A DNA stretch of 64,000 nucleotides, taken from assembly GCF_019443985.1 (NCBI RefSeq), contig NZ_CP049301.1:62001-126000 (forward strand), written 5' to 3'. This document shows positions 15,679-23,895 of this stretch, piece after piece (within the stretch, counting starts at the first letter, position 1; each line of letters starts with the position of its first letter). The position numbers and the translations under genes are program-made. The notes beneath the pieces were generated by a model. The model was not told where the DNA came from. It saw only the letters and a program-made list of their open reading frames with translations, and searched no databases. This stretch comes from Liquorilactobacillus hordei DSM 19519. Its GTDB lineage: Bacteria; Bacillota; Bacilli; Lactobacillales; Lactobacillaceae.

Positions 15679-15717
15679 ATAATAACCGCTAAACTTATCA
15701 AAGTCAACGGTTATTAT
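15679..15717 (-). promoter_or_regulatory. Sigma70 promoter within a 10-bp inverted repeat
   Basis: On the minus strand TTGACT (15707-15702), 17 bases, TATTAT (15684-15679). The arms ATAATAACCG (15679-15688) and CGGTTATTAT (15708-15717) are perfect inverted repeats; one covers the -10 and the other abuts the -35. This could be an operator, or a hairpin in a read-through transcript. Confidence 0.65.
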
Positions 15718-15718
15718 A

Positions 15719-15733
15719 TCATTATGTTTATTT
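15719..15733 (-). promoter_or_regulatory. conserved 15-base motif, exact copy
   Basis: AAATAAACATAATGA on the minus strand, overlapping the TAA that ends the interrupted gene 15728-16000 and directly upstream of the -35 box. Confidence 0.6.
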
Positions 15734-16000
15734 AATTTGTAAACTATCTAACCAAACATTCCCATTAAACTTAGTAAATTTTTGGCGTGCATATTCTATT
15801 TGTATTTCTCGTTCTTTACTACTTATCCAACTAGTTATGTCGATCAAAGGGAATAAATTGGAATCTTAAGATTTAAAATACAACTTGTTTTTACTTGATT
15901 TATCACGATCAAGTAACCATGTGTCAATATATACCGATCCTCGTAATTCGGTTGGTGGTTTCATATCAAATCCACCTGAATATTTTTTCTTCCAGTTCAT
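15728..16000 (-). pseudogene. 90-codon gene interrupted by one in-frame TAA
   Basis: Begins at ATG 16000-15998, sharing a base with the glutaredoxin stop (TAATG). The first 44 codons (MNWKKKYSGGFDMKPPTELR...LYFKS) end at TAA 15868-15866. The same frame then stays open for 45 codons with a normal protein-like sequence (DSNLFPLIDITSWISSKERE...WLDSLQIK) to TAA at 15730. Either a nonsense mutation, a sequencing error, or stop-codon read-through. Both halves fall below the usual ORF length cut-off. Family unknown. Confidence 0.65.
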
Positions 16001-16254
16001 TAAGCATCTATCTTCTTATTCCATTCACGAATCTTATCGTATTCAAAGTTACTCCAGCTATCTACTATTCTTCTATCTTTATCAAATATTTCTACATAAG
16101 GCATAGATCTAACTTCTTTTTCTTCTTTTAAATATTCAATGAATTCCTGACTAGCTTTTACTGATTCAAATGGAATCTTAAATAAATTCATGGTTTGTTT
16201 ACACCTACTACAACCATCTTTCCAATAAACTTTTGCATTATATCCTTCAGACAA
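16000..16254 (-). CDS. Glutaredoxin/NrdH-like thioredoxin-fold protein
   Basis: 84 aa with the redox motif CSRC (residues 15-18, in VYWKDGCSRCKQTM) and the cis-proline segment VRSMPYVEIFD (about 48-58), the pattern of NrdH/glutaredoxins that donate electrons to ribonucleotide reductase. Start TTG 16254 nine bases after AAAGGA; that binding site lies in the end of the upstream gene. A reductase gene is not in this window. Confidence 0.82.
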   Translation of the reverse strand: MSEGYNAKVYWKDGCSRCKQTMNLFKIPFESVKASQEFIEYLKEEKEVRSMPYVEIFDKDRRIVDSWSNFEYDKIREWNKKIDA

Positions 16255-16258
16255 ATTA

Positions 16259-16588
16259 TCATTCCTTTCCTAAAATAACTCTTCTTTTTCGTAACATTAT
16301 ATTATTTAATGCTACTTGACCACTGCCACTTGTAACAGGTGTCAACCATAAAAATAAATGCTCTTCTAAAGTCACAATTTCATTATTGACTTTCTTATAG
16401 ACACCCCATTTAGTGTAATTAGAACCTGTTTCTACTGGCAGTACTCTTATATCATACCCACCATCATTGTTAATATAATAAACTGATTCCATTTCTTCAG
16501 GATCATAATCTAAATCTAACATGAGTCTATGCCTGGTAATTTTGAACAAGATATACAATAATACTATTAACAAAATTAAATGTTTCAT
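16259..16588 (-). CDS. Membrane-anchored hypothetical protein, 109 aa
   Basis: N-terminal hydrophobic helix (LILLIVLLYILFKI, residues 4-17), then a beta-rich soluble part. ATG 16588 follows AAAGGGGAGTAGAT, which overlaps the frame-shifted end of the methyltransferase gene upstream. Unknown. Confidence 0.65.
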   Translation of the reverse strand: MKHLILLIVLLYILFKITRHRLMLDLDYDPEEMESVYYINNDGGYDIRVLPVETGSNYTKWGVYKKVNNEIVTLEEHLFLWLTPVTSGSGQVALNNIMLRKRRVILGKE

Positions 16589-16610
16589 ATCTACTCCCCT
16601 TTATAAATTG

Positions 16611-17039
16611 CTAACGCTGACGGAAAGGTGCTGCGTCTTTCTGAACACCATTGATTGTGAATTTCAGTCTACCTCTCAGAAATTTTATTTTGGCCTTATT
16701 AAAAATGTAATCATGCCAATAACTTGTATCTGTCCTTGAGGGTATTAACATCACTAAAAATTGACCTTTTGCTAGTTTTGTTTCCGAAGCTTTCTTAACC
16801 CATTTCTTCAATTCTCTCCCATAAGGAGGATTTAGGAACAAGTTGCCTGTCAGAGACCCCCCCCAATCAATTGATAAGGAATCATCTTGCTCTGTTAAAT
16901 GATTCTTACAAAGTGCATTATTATCTGTCGATGCTAGATCCCAATTAAAGTGAAATTTATCATTTAACTTATTGAAAAAGTCACGAGGTGTTTCCCAATA
17001 TTCTTTATCTGATGTGAATAATCCTTTTGATAATGTCAT
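16611..17039 (-). CDS. dam: Phage Dam-type adenine-N6 DNA methyltransferase, C-terminus frameshifted
   Basis: Methylates adenine in DNA. It matches the phage N-6-adenine-methyltransferase family: WETPRDFFNKLNDKFHFNWDLAST near the N-terminus, catalytic NLFLNPPYGRELKKW (about residues 70-84), LIPSRTDTSYWHDYI and FLRGRLKF. The frame ends KDAAPFRQR, whereas the family ends with APFPS and a hydrophobic strand. Moving one frame over at about 16627 gives APFPSALAIYKGE and a stop at 16591-16593, so one base seems to be missing. It lies three bases before the next start in that version. Confidence 0.88.
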   Translation of the reverse strand: MTLSKGLFTSDKEYWETPRDFFNKLNDKFHFNWDLASTDNNALCKNHLTEQDDSLSIDWGGSLTGNLFLNPPYGRELKKWVKKASETKLAKGQFLVMLIPSRTDTSYWHDYIFNKAKIKFLRGRLKFTINGVQKDAAPFRQR

Positions 17040-17054
17040 TGATTTACCTAAGTT

Positions 17055-17525
17055 TTAATAAACTTCCCCTTCATAAAATTTATATTCTGGCTTTGTAAAG
17101 TCATATTTGTTTAGTTCGCTTAATTTAATAAATGAATCGGCTGCACCAAATGACATAAGGTTAATTGGTTCACCCCACTCCTCATCTGGAATTGCGACTA
17201 TGATTGTCTTATTAATAGCTTTCGCATATCCTAATTCGACTCCACAACCAATATCTTCTTCTGTGGGGACATAAATAAATAATGCTACATCAGTCGATTT
17301 AATACCCAAAATATCTCCATTAAATGTCCCGTTTGACCATTCAAGATCATGTAAATATTCGGGATTTAAATCGACTCTGATACCCTTATATTGATGTTCT
17401 AATGGAACATATGAATGGACTAAATCAACACTTAAATTATTTTTTAAAGCGTGCATTGCCTTATCATATGCTAATTCTTGTTTGGGAGTGAACCACCCTG
17501 CACCAAAGTATACTGTTCTTTTCAT
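17055..17525 (-). CDS. ntd: Nucleoside 2-deoxyribosyltransferase (type II)
   Basis: Exchanges the base of 2'-deoxyribonucleosides, a salvage reaction typical of lactobacilli. It is recognisable along its whole 156 aa: VYFGAGWFTPKQ, HSYVPLEHQYKGIRVD, NPEYLHDLEW, the catalytic region EEDIGCGVELGYA (Glu about residue 100), WGEPINLMSFG, and the terminal FYEGEVY, matching the Lactobacillus enzyme pattern. ATG follows GGAGAATAAATA. It may recycle host nucleosides together with Tdk and the plus-strand kinase. Confidence 0.96.
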   Translation of the reverse strand: MKRTVYFGAGWFTPKQELAYDKAMHALKNNLSVDLVHSYVPLEHQYKGIRVDLNPEYLHDLEWSNGTFNGDILGIKSTDVALFIYVPTEEDIGCGVELGYAKAINKTIIVAIPDEEWGEPINLMSFGAADSFIKLSELNKYDFTKPEYKFYEGEVY

Positions 17526-18343
17526 TATTTATTCTCCTTTACGATTTCTTGAATTTGCTCTAAACTGTCACTTAGTTTACCAAGATGGTTCTCTACAACA
17601 TAGTCACATTTATTTTTGTTTTCCATATCTTTCTCATATAGATCAAGCCTTTTACTTATTTGCCAATAAGGATCTCCACGTTCAACCATTTGTTTCCTGG
17701 TATCTCTAAAGCTGGAGTAAATAAAAATAGACTTAGTTTTTGGATGCAGTTTCTTGATTTGCTTATATCCTTCATACGTAACTACCGCATAAGCATCTCC
17801 ATTTTTAGTTTTGTCCTGAATCTCTGATAATTCGATTCCATAATAGTTATTATTATAGCTATCAATTTCAGCATACTTACCTTTTTTATACATTTCAGCA
17901 AAACATCTTGGGTTTACAAAGAAATAGTCCTGTCCATCTATTTCATTCTTTCTTGGTTTACGTGTAGTGGTACTAATTACTTCTTTCTTTTTGCCAAAAG
18001 TCATATAGCCCAACGTTGTTTTACCTGAACCAGATGCTCCAATCAGACAATATAGTGTTCCCTCTTCATCGGGTTTTGACCATGTGGTAGATATATTTCC
18101 TTTTTCGATACTAAGAAAATGTGGCCTTCTATCTTCAGTTAGGACATATTTAACAACAAAATTTGATTTGCTTATTGTCAATTCTTCTATTGCAGAAATG
18201 ACGCTGAATGTACGACTCTGTTGAAGATTATCAAGTGATAAGAAATCATCATAAGTTTTAGGTAAATCAAAAACTAAATTTCTAATCAAATTAAGTCTTT
18301 CTTCATCAGTTTTTATTATCTTCGTTAAAGTTTCCAATTTCAT
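17525..18343 (-). CDS. Guanylate-kinase-like protein with N-terminal extension
   Basis: The C-terminal 190 residues look like guanylate kinase: P-loop LIGASGSGKTT (about residues 98-108 from the chosen start), GMP-binding STTTRKPRKNEIDGQDYFFV, then YGIELSEI and a C-terminal coil with YVVENHLGKLSDS. About 95 extra N-terminal residues have no match and may regulate or target it. Converts GMP/dGMP to the diphosphate. Start uncertain: ATG 18343 overlaps the previous gene by 38 bases and has only a weak, distant AAAGG. Confidence 0.82.
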   Translation of the reverse strand: MKLETLTKIIKTDEERLNLIRNLVFDLPKTYDDFLSLDNLQQSRTFSVISAIEELTISKSNFVVKYVLTEDRRPHFLSIEKGNISTTWSKPDEEGTLYCLIGASGSGKTTLGYMTFGKKKEVISTTTRKPRKNEIDGQDYFFVNPRCFAEMYKKGKYAEIDSYNNNYYGIELSEIQDKTKNGDAYAVVTYEGYKQIKKLHPKTKSIFIYSSFRDTRKQMVERGDPYWQISKRLDLYEKDMENKNKCDYVVENHLGKLSDSLEQIQEIVKENK

Positions 18344-18611
18344 TTTTTTGTAAAGCCAACCTTTCTTCTGCATGTTTTTTAATATCAAGGAATATATCAG
18401 TATCTTCTTGATCAGGGGTATGAACTTCTAAATGTTTATCAATTGCAGCAATCAAGTTCTCCAAATACTCATTATCAATTTCGATTAGCCCAAAAATATA
18501 TTTCATCTCTGTTGGCTTGTTAAAAATTAGCAATGCGCCAATGTCCTGTAAGGTATCTTGAGTCAGACTATTAACTAACACTTTTATCGCATCTTCTGTT
18601 GTTTTTTTCAT
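18306..18611 (-). CDS. Hypothetical protein, 101 aa
   Basis: Alpha-helical, acidic (TEDAIKVLVNSLTQDTLQDIGALL, EDTDIFLDIKKHAEERLALQ). ATG follows AGGAGACGATAAAAT; it overlaps both neighbours, so the three genes are probably translated together. Unknown. Confidence 0.65.
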   Translation of the reverse strand: MKKTTEDAIKVLVNSLTQDTLQDIGALLIFNKPTEMKYIFGLIEIDNEYLENLIAAIDKHLEVHTPDQEDTDIFLDIKKHAEERLALQKNEIGNFNEDNKN

Positions 18612-19162
18612 ATTTTATCGTCTCCTAAAAATCTGGGTATAAATGGTTTAAATGCTTCTGGGATATCATTCAGTTCAGATTGTGTAAATTCTTGTTTAAG
18701 ACTATCTCGATATGAACAAGCAAAATATTTTCCATCCTTATAGCTTAAATACTGTTGTCCATTATCACTAAGTAATCCCCGTAGTGGTATCATTACAGAA
18801 TACTGATTCTTATTAAGAATATATTCTTTAATTCTTTTAGTAGATAAACTATTTAGATCTTTGATATTGATATTTTTATCATCAATCAAAATATCATAGC
18901 TAATTTTTCTAGAATCCACTCCTGTATATATTTTTAAAACTTCTGGTAGATTTTCATTGACTGCATCAAAATACAGTCCATTATTAGAACACCAATTTTC
19001 TGCTTGTCTTAATAATTGTCCGTTGCGACAAGTCCATAATATTAATTTATGTCCCTTTTCTCTTAAATAAATTAGAGCATTGAAGAGTTTAACGTTTTTC
19101 TTTCCAATATTAGGATATGCTTCGCTACATAATGTCCCATCAAAATCTACTGCAATAATCAT
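18608..19162 (-). CDS. HAD-superfamily phosphatase
   Basis: MIIAVDFDGTLC gives the DxDGT nucleophile (Asp about 6), LILWTCRNG motif II, and ISYDILIDDKNI motif IV (about residues 92-104). It lacks a large cap domain at the start. Resembles small phage HAD hydrolases annotated as nucleotide phosphatases; substrate unknown. ATG 19162 follows AGAGGAAACGACAGT and overlaps the methyltransferase stop by four bases. Confidence 0.85.
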   Translation of the reverse strand: MIIAVDFDGTLCSEAYPNIGKKNVKLFNALIYLREKGHKLILWTCRNGQLLRQAENWCSNNGLYFDAVNENLPEVLKIYTGVDSRKISYDILIDDKNINIKDLNSLSTKRIKEYILNKNQYSVMIPLRGLLSDNGQQYLSYKDGKYFACSYRDSLKQEFTQSELNDIPEAFKPFIPRFLGDDKI

Positions 19163-19932
19163 ACTGTCGTTTCCTCTTTTCTTTCATTATGTTTATTTAT
19201 ATCTGTAAATGTGTTTTCTATTCTACCTTTGGCTACACCAAAATATTTATCATCAAGTTCCATACCAATAAAGCGCCTATTTAAGTTCAGAGCAGCAATA
19301 CCCGTTGAACCACTGCCCATAAATGGATCTAGTACTATATCATTTTCATTAGAGGTTAGTTCTATATATCTTTGTAATAACTCTACAGGTTTCATGGATT
19401 CGTGTAACCCATGTGGTTGAGTAAACTTTTGTCTTTTCATGTAGTAGCTAGAATTACTTTTTGTATGATCCTCATTCCAAATTTTGTTTAGGCTAACTCC
19501 GCTCTCGTAAATTCTTACAACATATTCAATATCTTGTGTGAAAAACTTACTAGACTTCATACCATATTTACCTTCTATTGAGCTTTTATCCCAAATTAAC
19601 AAATCGAATTTAAGTTTCTTATGTTGGTTGATATAATTGAAATAGTGTGCTAATTGTAGTTTTGAACAAAATATAAACATATTAATTTTCTTTAATTTTG
19701 GGATTACAGTATTTAAAAAATTAAAAATATTATCATGCTTAAATTGCGACATTTTCATATTCATATAACTATTAGCCCTATAAGTTCCTGATTTATTGTA
19801 TACTTTCGATTTCATACCACCCATAACGTGTTCATATGGAGGATCGGTTAATAAGAGGTCTATGCTGTGATCTGGAATTTTAGTAAGATTTTCTAAACAA
19901 TCACCTTGTAGCAATACTAAATCTTTGCTCAT
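19159..19932 (-). CDS. DNA methyltransferase, beta class (N6-adenine or N4-cytosine), copy B
   Basis: Catalytic motif LLLTDPPYEHV (about residues 28-38) precedes the S-adenosylmethionine motif IVLDPFMGSGSTGIAALNLN (about 201-220), which is the beta-class order; MKPVELLQRYIELT is the usual block between them. 257 aa. Probably a solitary enzyme, as no restriction gene is visible. Adjacent to a paralogue (19932-20711) with similar ends, so the pair looks like a duplication. ATG follows GAGGGGGTTTCAGTTTA at the previous stop. Confidence 0.9.
   Translation of the reverse strand: MSKDLVLLQGDCLENLTKIPDHSIDLLLTDPPYEHVMGGMKSKVYNKSGTYRANSYMNMKMSQFKHDNIFNFLNTVIPKLKKINMFIFCSKLQLAHYFNYINQHKKLKFDLLIWDKSSIEGKYGMKSSKFFTQDIEYVVRIYESGVSLNKIWNEDHTKSNSSYYMKRQKFTQPHGLHESMKPVELLQRYIELTSNENDIVLDPFMGSGSTGIAALNLNRRFIGMELDDKYFGVAKGRIENTFTDINKHNERKEETTV
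19184..19198 (-). promoter_or_regulatory. conserved 15-base motif, exact copy inside coding sequence
   Basis: AAATAAACATAATGA lies within the last codons of the methyltransferase gene (encoding INKHNE) and 22 bases upstream of the HAD gene start. Confidence 0.6.
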
Positions 19933-20711
19933 TAAACTGAAACCCCCTCTTTACCTGCTATATGTTCACTAATGCGGTTTTTAGCAATATCAAAATATTC
20001 TTTATCTAATTCCATACCAATAAATTTACGATTAGTATTTACTGCTGCTACGCCTGTTGAACCCGATCCCATACAATTATCTAGTATTAAATCCCCTTCA
20101 TTTGTATAAGTCTTAATCAAATATTCCAATAATGCTACTGGTTTTTGAGTAGGATGTAATTTATCTTTGTCTAACTTAAATTTTTGTATACTTCTTGGAT
20201 ATCTTGTCCCATTATTATCAGTAACTACTTGACTAATTTCACTTCGTACTGTTGAATTATTGCTTTTCTTTTTTTGTTTCCCAGACAAACCCTTATATGG
20301 TTTTCCAATCTCCATTTGTGGATAATATTTCATATTACCCTTTTTTGAATATGAAGTTGCCATCTTACCAAACACCATGATATCTTCATACACCTTGGCT
20401 GGTTGATATTTGAAATTCAAAAAATTAGCTCCATTAGGTTTTTCCCATTTCCAATCGTATTTATACATATCAAGATTGCTAGTGCGCATCAAACTACTAA
20501 ATGGTTCACTTCCAAAAATAACAATGGCACCATTATTTTTTATTATTCTCTTATAAAAACTCCATAGTATACTTATTGGAATAACATTATCCCATTTCAG
20601 TGCGCTCGTTCCATATGGTAAATCACATAAAATCATATCAATTGATTTGTCTGGAATTTTTTTCATTAATTCTAGACAATCACCTTTTAATAAAACTAGA
20701 TTTTTACTCAT
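19932..20711 (-). CDS. DNA methyltransferase, beta class, copy A
   Basis: Motif IV is DLPYGTSALKW (a DLPY variant of DPPY, about residues 29-39); the cofactor motif is LILDNCMGSGSTGVAAVNTN (about 214-233), with LHPTQKPVALLEYLIKTYTN before it. 259 aa, beta-class order. Shares C-terminal KFIGMELDKEYFDIAKNRI with copy B. The third methyltransferase of the window. ATG follows AAAGGTTAGCGGA; a conserved-motif copy lies just upstream. Confidence 0.9.
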   Translation of the reverse strand: MSKNLVLLKGDCLELMKKIPDKSIDMILCDLPYGTSALKWDNVIPISILWSFYKRIIKNNGAIVIFGSEPFSSLMRTSNLDMYKYDWKWEKPNGANFLNFKYQPAKVYEDIMVFGKMATSYSKKGNMKYYPQMEIGKPYKGLSGKQKKKSNNSTVRSEISQVVTDNNGTRYPRSIQKFKLDKDKLHPTQKPVALLEYLIKTYTNEGDLILDNCMGSGSTGVAAVNTNRKFIGMELDKEYFDIAKNRISEHIAGKEGVSV

Positions 20712-20723
20712 TCCGCTAACCTT

Positions 20724-20738
20724 TCATTATGTTTATTT
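20724..20738 (-). promoter_or_regulatory. conserved 15-base motif, exact copy
   Basis: AAATAAACATAATGA directly after the stop of the 56-aa gene and 13 bases before the methyltransferase start. Confidence 0.6.
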
Positions 20739-20909
20739 CTATACAGCTTTTATTTCTTTACTTATTAAATCAATAAAATATAGGATACCTTCATTTGTCT
20801 CAAAAGTAAATTCATTCTCATCTTCTCTTCTAATACTTAACACGTGCTTAATTCCTTGTTTCTTAGCTAATTTCTTAATAATTTTAATTTCAGAATGTTT
20901 TGCATTCAT
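20739..20909 (-). CDS. Small hypothetical protein, 56 aa
   Basis: Too short for most gene finders but convincing: ATG 20909 behind AGGAGAAATCATA, a lysine-rich N-terminus (KIIKKLAKKQGIKHVL), then FTFETNEGILYFIDLISKE. It lies between two copies of the conserved motif, so it seems to be its own small unit. Unknown function. Confidence 0.65.
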   Translation of the reverse strand: MNAKHSEIKIIKKLAKKQGIKHVLSIRREDENEFTFETNEGILYFIDLISKEIKAV

Positions 20910-20945
20910 TATGATTTCTCCTAGTAATTTAGTATATTAATATTG

Positions 20946-20959
20946 TAATATGTTTATTT
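20946..20959 (-). promoter_or_regulatory. conserved motif, variant AAATAAACATATTA
   Basis: Upstream of the 56-aa gene and just after the ligase stop, in the same orientation. Confidence 0.45.
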
Positions 20960-20966
20960 GTATGTG

Positions 20967-22313
20967 TCAACTTTCATAGTTAATATCTTCTACAGTTTTC
21001 TCTGCTCTCAATGTTTTATAAGTTGGAAATCTTAGTGATTTCCCACCATTTTGATTTTCTGACTCTTCAAAGTATTGGACTTCAATTATTTTGCCAATAA
21101 TGTTTTCTGGACTATTCCAAAAGTCAATTCTTTCTTGTTCGCTGAACCCCGAACCGACTTGAACTTCTGTATCTTTAAATTGAATAATTACGCCACCAAG
21201 TCTTCCTTTGTTTACACCTGAACCCTCATAAACATCTAAAACCAATACATCGGAACTGTAGAATTTTTTAATTTTCAAAAGATCTGATGTTCTTTTTGTA
21301 GCATATTTTCCATCAGCAAAATTTAACATCAATCCTTCCCAGCCTAACTTAGTAACCAATGAGTCTTGCAACTCTGCAATTTTATTTGTATCTTTCCCAA
21401 TATACAAACTTGGTACTAATTTTACTTTTACTTCATCTTGTGTTGCGAATAAAAATTCCTCATAGTTTTTATCTAATTCTCTTCTGCGAGACTTATAACT
21501 CAAATCTGAAAGTGAATTGTAGAACTCATCCAACGGAATCCAATCAAATACATTAAATAAAATGCCAGTTTTATCAATGTCACTATTCTTCAAAACTTTT
21601 GCTGTCGCTCGAAATAAATCTTTCGTTTCAAGTTGAGAAACGTTCTCTAAGACGAGTTCACCATCTAAAACTATACCTTCATCTTCTTTTTGGAATAACG
21701 CAGCTAACTTAGAAACATCTCGTTCAACCAATTCTAACCCCTCATAAGGAAAACCCTTTCTCGTAAATAAATTTACTCTTCCCTTGTCGTAAATTGCGAT
21801 ACATCTATGCCCATCTAATTTTTGAGTTAATACAAATTCACTTCCATCCACACGATTAATATATTTATCCATCGGATAAGCTAATTGACAGGAAAATTCC
21901 TTAATAAATCCTTTTCCTAATGCTTTATTGATAGACTTTGAAGTTATACCAACTTTAATATTCTTTGCAAAAATTGAATGTATAAAAGTCGTAACACTAG
22001 GTGAATAGTCCCTCGAAAATTGCTTTATATTTGATACAACTTGTAACTTACCAGTATTATTCTCTTTTACATAATCCATAAGTTGATTGATATTATCAAA
22101 TTCTTTATCAGATTCATTTAAGTTAGTCATCGACATTTTCTTTGTGCTAATCCCAGTGCGAATAAAATCATCAAAAACAAACTTTAAAATATCCCTAAAT
22201 AATTCATTATCATTATTCTCTTTAATAATTGATATCTTTTCATTTTTTGAACTTGTCTCGCTAATTCTTTGGAAAATATTCGCTACCTCTACAAGTTTAT
22301 AATCTATATTCAT
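20967..22313 (-). CDS. ATP-dependent DNA ligase
   Basis: Seals nicks in phage DNA. Nucleotidyltransferase motif I TQKLDGHR (catalytic Lys about residue 162), then LFTRKGFPYEG (motif III-like), VLDGELV, GLMLNFADGKY (motif IV) and LLKIKKFYS (motif V), followed by an OB-fold domain with VGSGFSEQERIDFW. 448 aa with an N-terminal helical domain like T4-type ligases. ATG 22313 follows AGGAGGAATCAAATA and overlaps the preceding stop. Confidence 0.94.
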   Translation of the reverse strand: MNIDYKLVEVANIFQRISETSSKNEKISIIKENNDNELFRDILKFVFDDFIRTGISTKKMSMTNLNESDKEFDNINQLMDYVKENNTGKLQVVSNIKQFSRDYSPSVTTFIHSIFAKNIKVGITSKSINKALGKGFIKEFSCQLAYPMDKYINRVDGSEFVLTQKLDGHRCIAIYDKGRVNLFTRKGFPYEGLELVERDVSKLAALFQKEDEGIVLDGELVLENVSQLETKDLFRATAKVLKNSDIDKTGILFNVFDWIPLDEFYNSLSDLSYKSRRRELDKNYEEFLFATQDEVKVKLVPSLYIGKDTNKIAELQDSLVTKLGWEGLMLNFADGKYATKRTSDLLKIKKFYSSDVLVLDVYEGSGVNKGRLGGVIIQFKDTEVQVGSGFSEQERIDFWNSPENIIGKIIEVQYFEESENQNGGKSLRFPTYKTLRAEKTVEDINYES

Positions 22314-22723
22314 TATTTGATTCCTCCTATTTTTTGTTGTTCAATAATTTTGGGATAAGTGTACTCCAGATACTTGTCAATTTCTTGTGCATATATAATA
22401 TGATTTTGTGTCTCACAATAGACCATCTCTAACGGCATACCCACGTAATTATAGTCAAGAATGAACATTGAGACTATAGTTCTTCTAGCTGACTTTCCTA
22501 ATGCAAAACCCACCATCTTGTCTGTTTTACATATTTTTTGTATTTTCGATTCTAAGTTTTCATAAATTTTCTTATATGAACTAGAAGCAATTTGACCTTT
22601 AAAAAGCAAGAGTTTTGTCATATTTAATTCGGTCACTACTTTTATCAAATCTTTATCACTACTTTTGAAAAATTTTGAAAATTTAATTGGGAATACAGTT
22701 TTGTCAAAATCATCTTTTATCAT
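22313..22723 (-). CDS. Hypothetical protein, 136 aa
   Basis: Sits between the polymerase and the ligase with overlapping stop/start on both sides, so a replication role is likely by context. Sequence LYENLESKIQKICKTD-type helices, GFALGKSARRTIVSMFILDYNYVG, and a C-terminal helix. No family recognised. Confidence 0.65.
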   Translation of the reverse strand: MIKDDFDKTVFPIKFSKFFKSSDKDLIKVVTELNMTKLLLFKGQIASSSYKKIYENLESKIQKICKTDKMVGFALGKSARRTIVSMFILDYNYVGMPLEMVYCETQNHIIYAQEIDKYLEYTYPKIIEQQKIGGIK

Positions 22724-23895
22724 TTGCTGATTTCACCTTTTCTTATGAATTTTGCTTGTTTGACCCAAATATCTACATCAGTAGGGTGTTTAGTCCATTG
22801 ACCGTCCATGAAAACAGACTTTGGTTTTTCCTCTATTTGTTCAATAGAAATTAGATCACCAGTTTTGAAAGGCACATTGTTATAAACTCTATTTCCAACA
22901 AGCATAGGCATATTTTTCCCATACTTTATAGAATACACAGTTGCTCTAGTTCTAGTCCTTCCTTTATTAACATCAACAATAAAGCCATATTTGCTTGGCA
23001 TTCTATCATCATGTTTACTACATTTCCCAGTGTAATATAATTCAAATTCTAGTAATTGTATAAAACTGTACTCATCTTCTGGAGTATTTTTTTCGGTTTC
23101 TACACACAATTGATATTTCTTAGCTTTACCAGATAGAGTTTTGTTATTAGGCTTATACTCTTTTTTGAAGAAATCATAGATAGTTTGTAGTTTTTTTATT
23201 GACCCAAATTTATCAAAATAGCCCAATCTTATAAGTCCTACCATTTTAGTCTTATTAATATCATATTTATTTTGATGAAGCTCTATATCACCTGATTTAA
23301 GCTCTTTATCTATTTTTTGAAGCTCAATTTCGTCTTTCTTATAAACGTCTTCTATAGCTGTAATATTTCCTTCTTTATCGGCTATAAAGGAATCGTCATG
23401 TATTTTTAACAAAAGATCACAAAAGTTTTCATACTTCTTAATTTTAGCAATATCATATAGTAAATCCCCAACCTGCGAATTATTTCCCTTAATAGAAGCA
23501 GTACCCTCGTATATTGAATTATTATCTTTATCCATGAAATACAGCCCTTTAGATTTTCCGAATATAGCTTTCTTTAGAGTAATTCCATGTTCTTGCGCAT
23601 AACTGGAAACCTTATTAATTTTATTTTGATCATCTTTCCATATTTCAAAGGCAGATGTTGCAAATTCAAGAGAGTAATAATATCTTAACCATGTCGCAAT
23701 GTATCCAACGTAGGAGTAAGGAAGGCTATGATTTACAGAAAAACCATAATTAGCCGCATCCATGAATATCTGGATAAATCTATCTGCCACTTCTTCTGCG
23801 TGTTCTTTGGTATCATTATATTTTTCTATCATAGTTTTAATAAAAGAAGGTTTTATCTTAGGCACTTCGCTATCCATAATAGCTTGAGACTTTTT
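22720..23895 (-). CDS. dnaE: DNA polymerase III alpha (DnaE-type), exon 3
   Basis: C-terminal exon, 391 codons. After splicing it begins KKSQAIMDSEVPK and continues with the DnaE block GFSVNHSLPYSYVGYIATWLRYYYSLEF, then a helix-hairpin-helix/OB-like tail. The exon boundary is inferred from reading frame and group I rules: exon 2 ends ...GGT, exon 3 starts AAAAAGTCT after the intron's last G (23896), restoring the family sequence RRGIGKKS. Total spliced protein is 409+299+391 = 1099 aa, a normal length for DnaE. Confidence 0.9.
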   Translation of the reverse strand, partial: KKSQAIMDSEVPKIKPSFIKTMIEKYNDTKEHAEEVADRFIQIFMDAANYGFSVNHSLPYSYVGYIATWLRYYYSLEFATSAFEIWKDDQNKINKVSSYAQEHGITLKKAIFGKSKGLYFMDKDNNSIYEGTASIKGNNSQVGDLLYDIAKIKKYENFCDLLLKIHDDSFIADKEGNITAIEDVYKKDEIELQKIDKELKSGDIELHQNKYDINKTKMVGLIRLGYFDKFGSIKKLQTIYDFFKKEYKPNNKTLSGKAKKYQLCVETEKNTPEDEYSFIQLLEFELYYTGKCSKHDDRMPSKYGFIVDVNKGRTRTRATVYSIKYGKNMPMLVGNRVYNNVPFKTGDLISIEQIEEKPKSVFMDGQWTKHPTDVDIWVKQAKFIRKGEISK

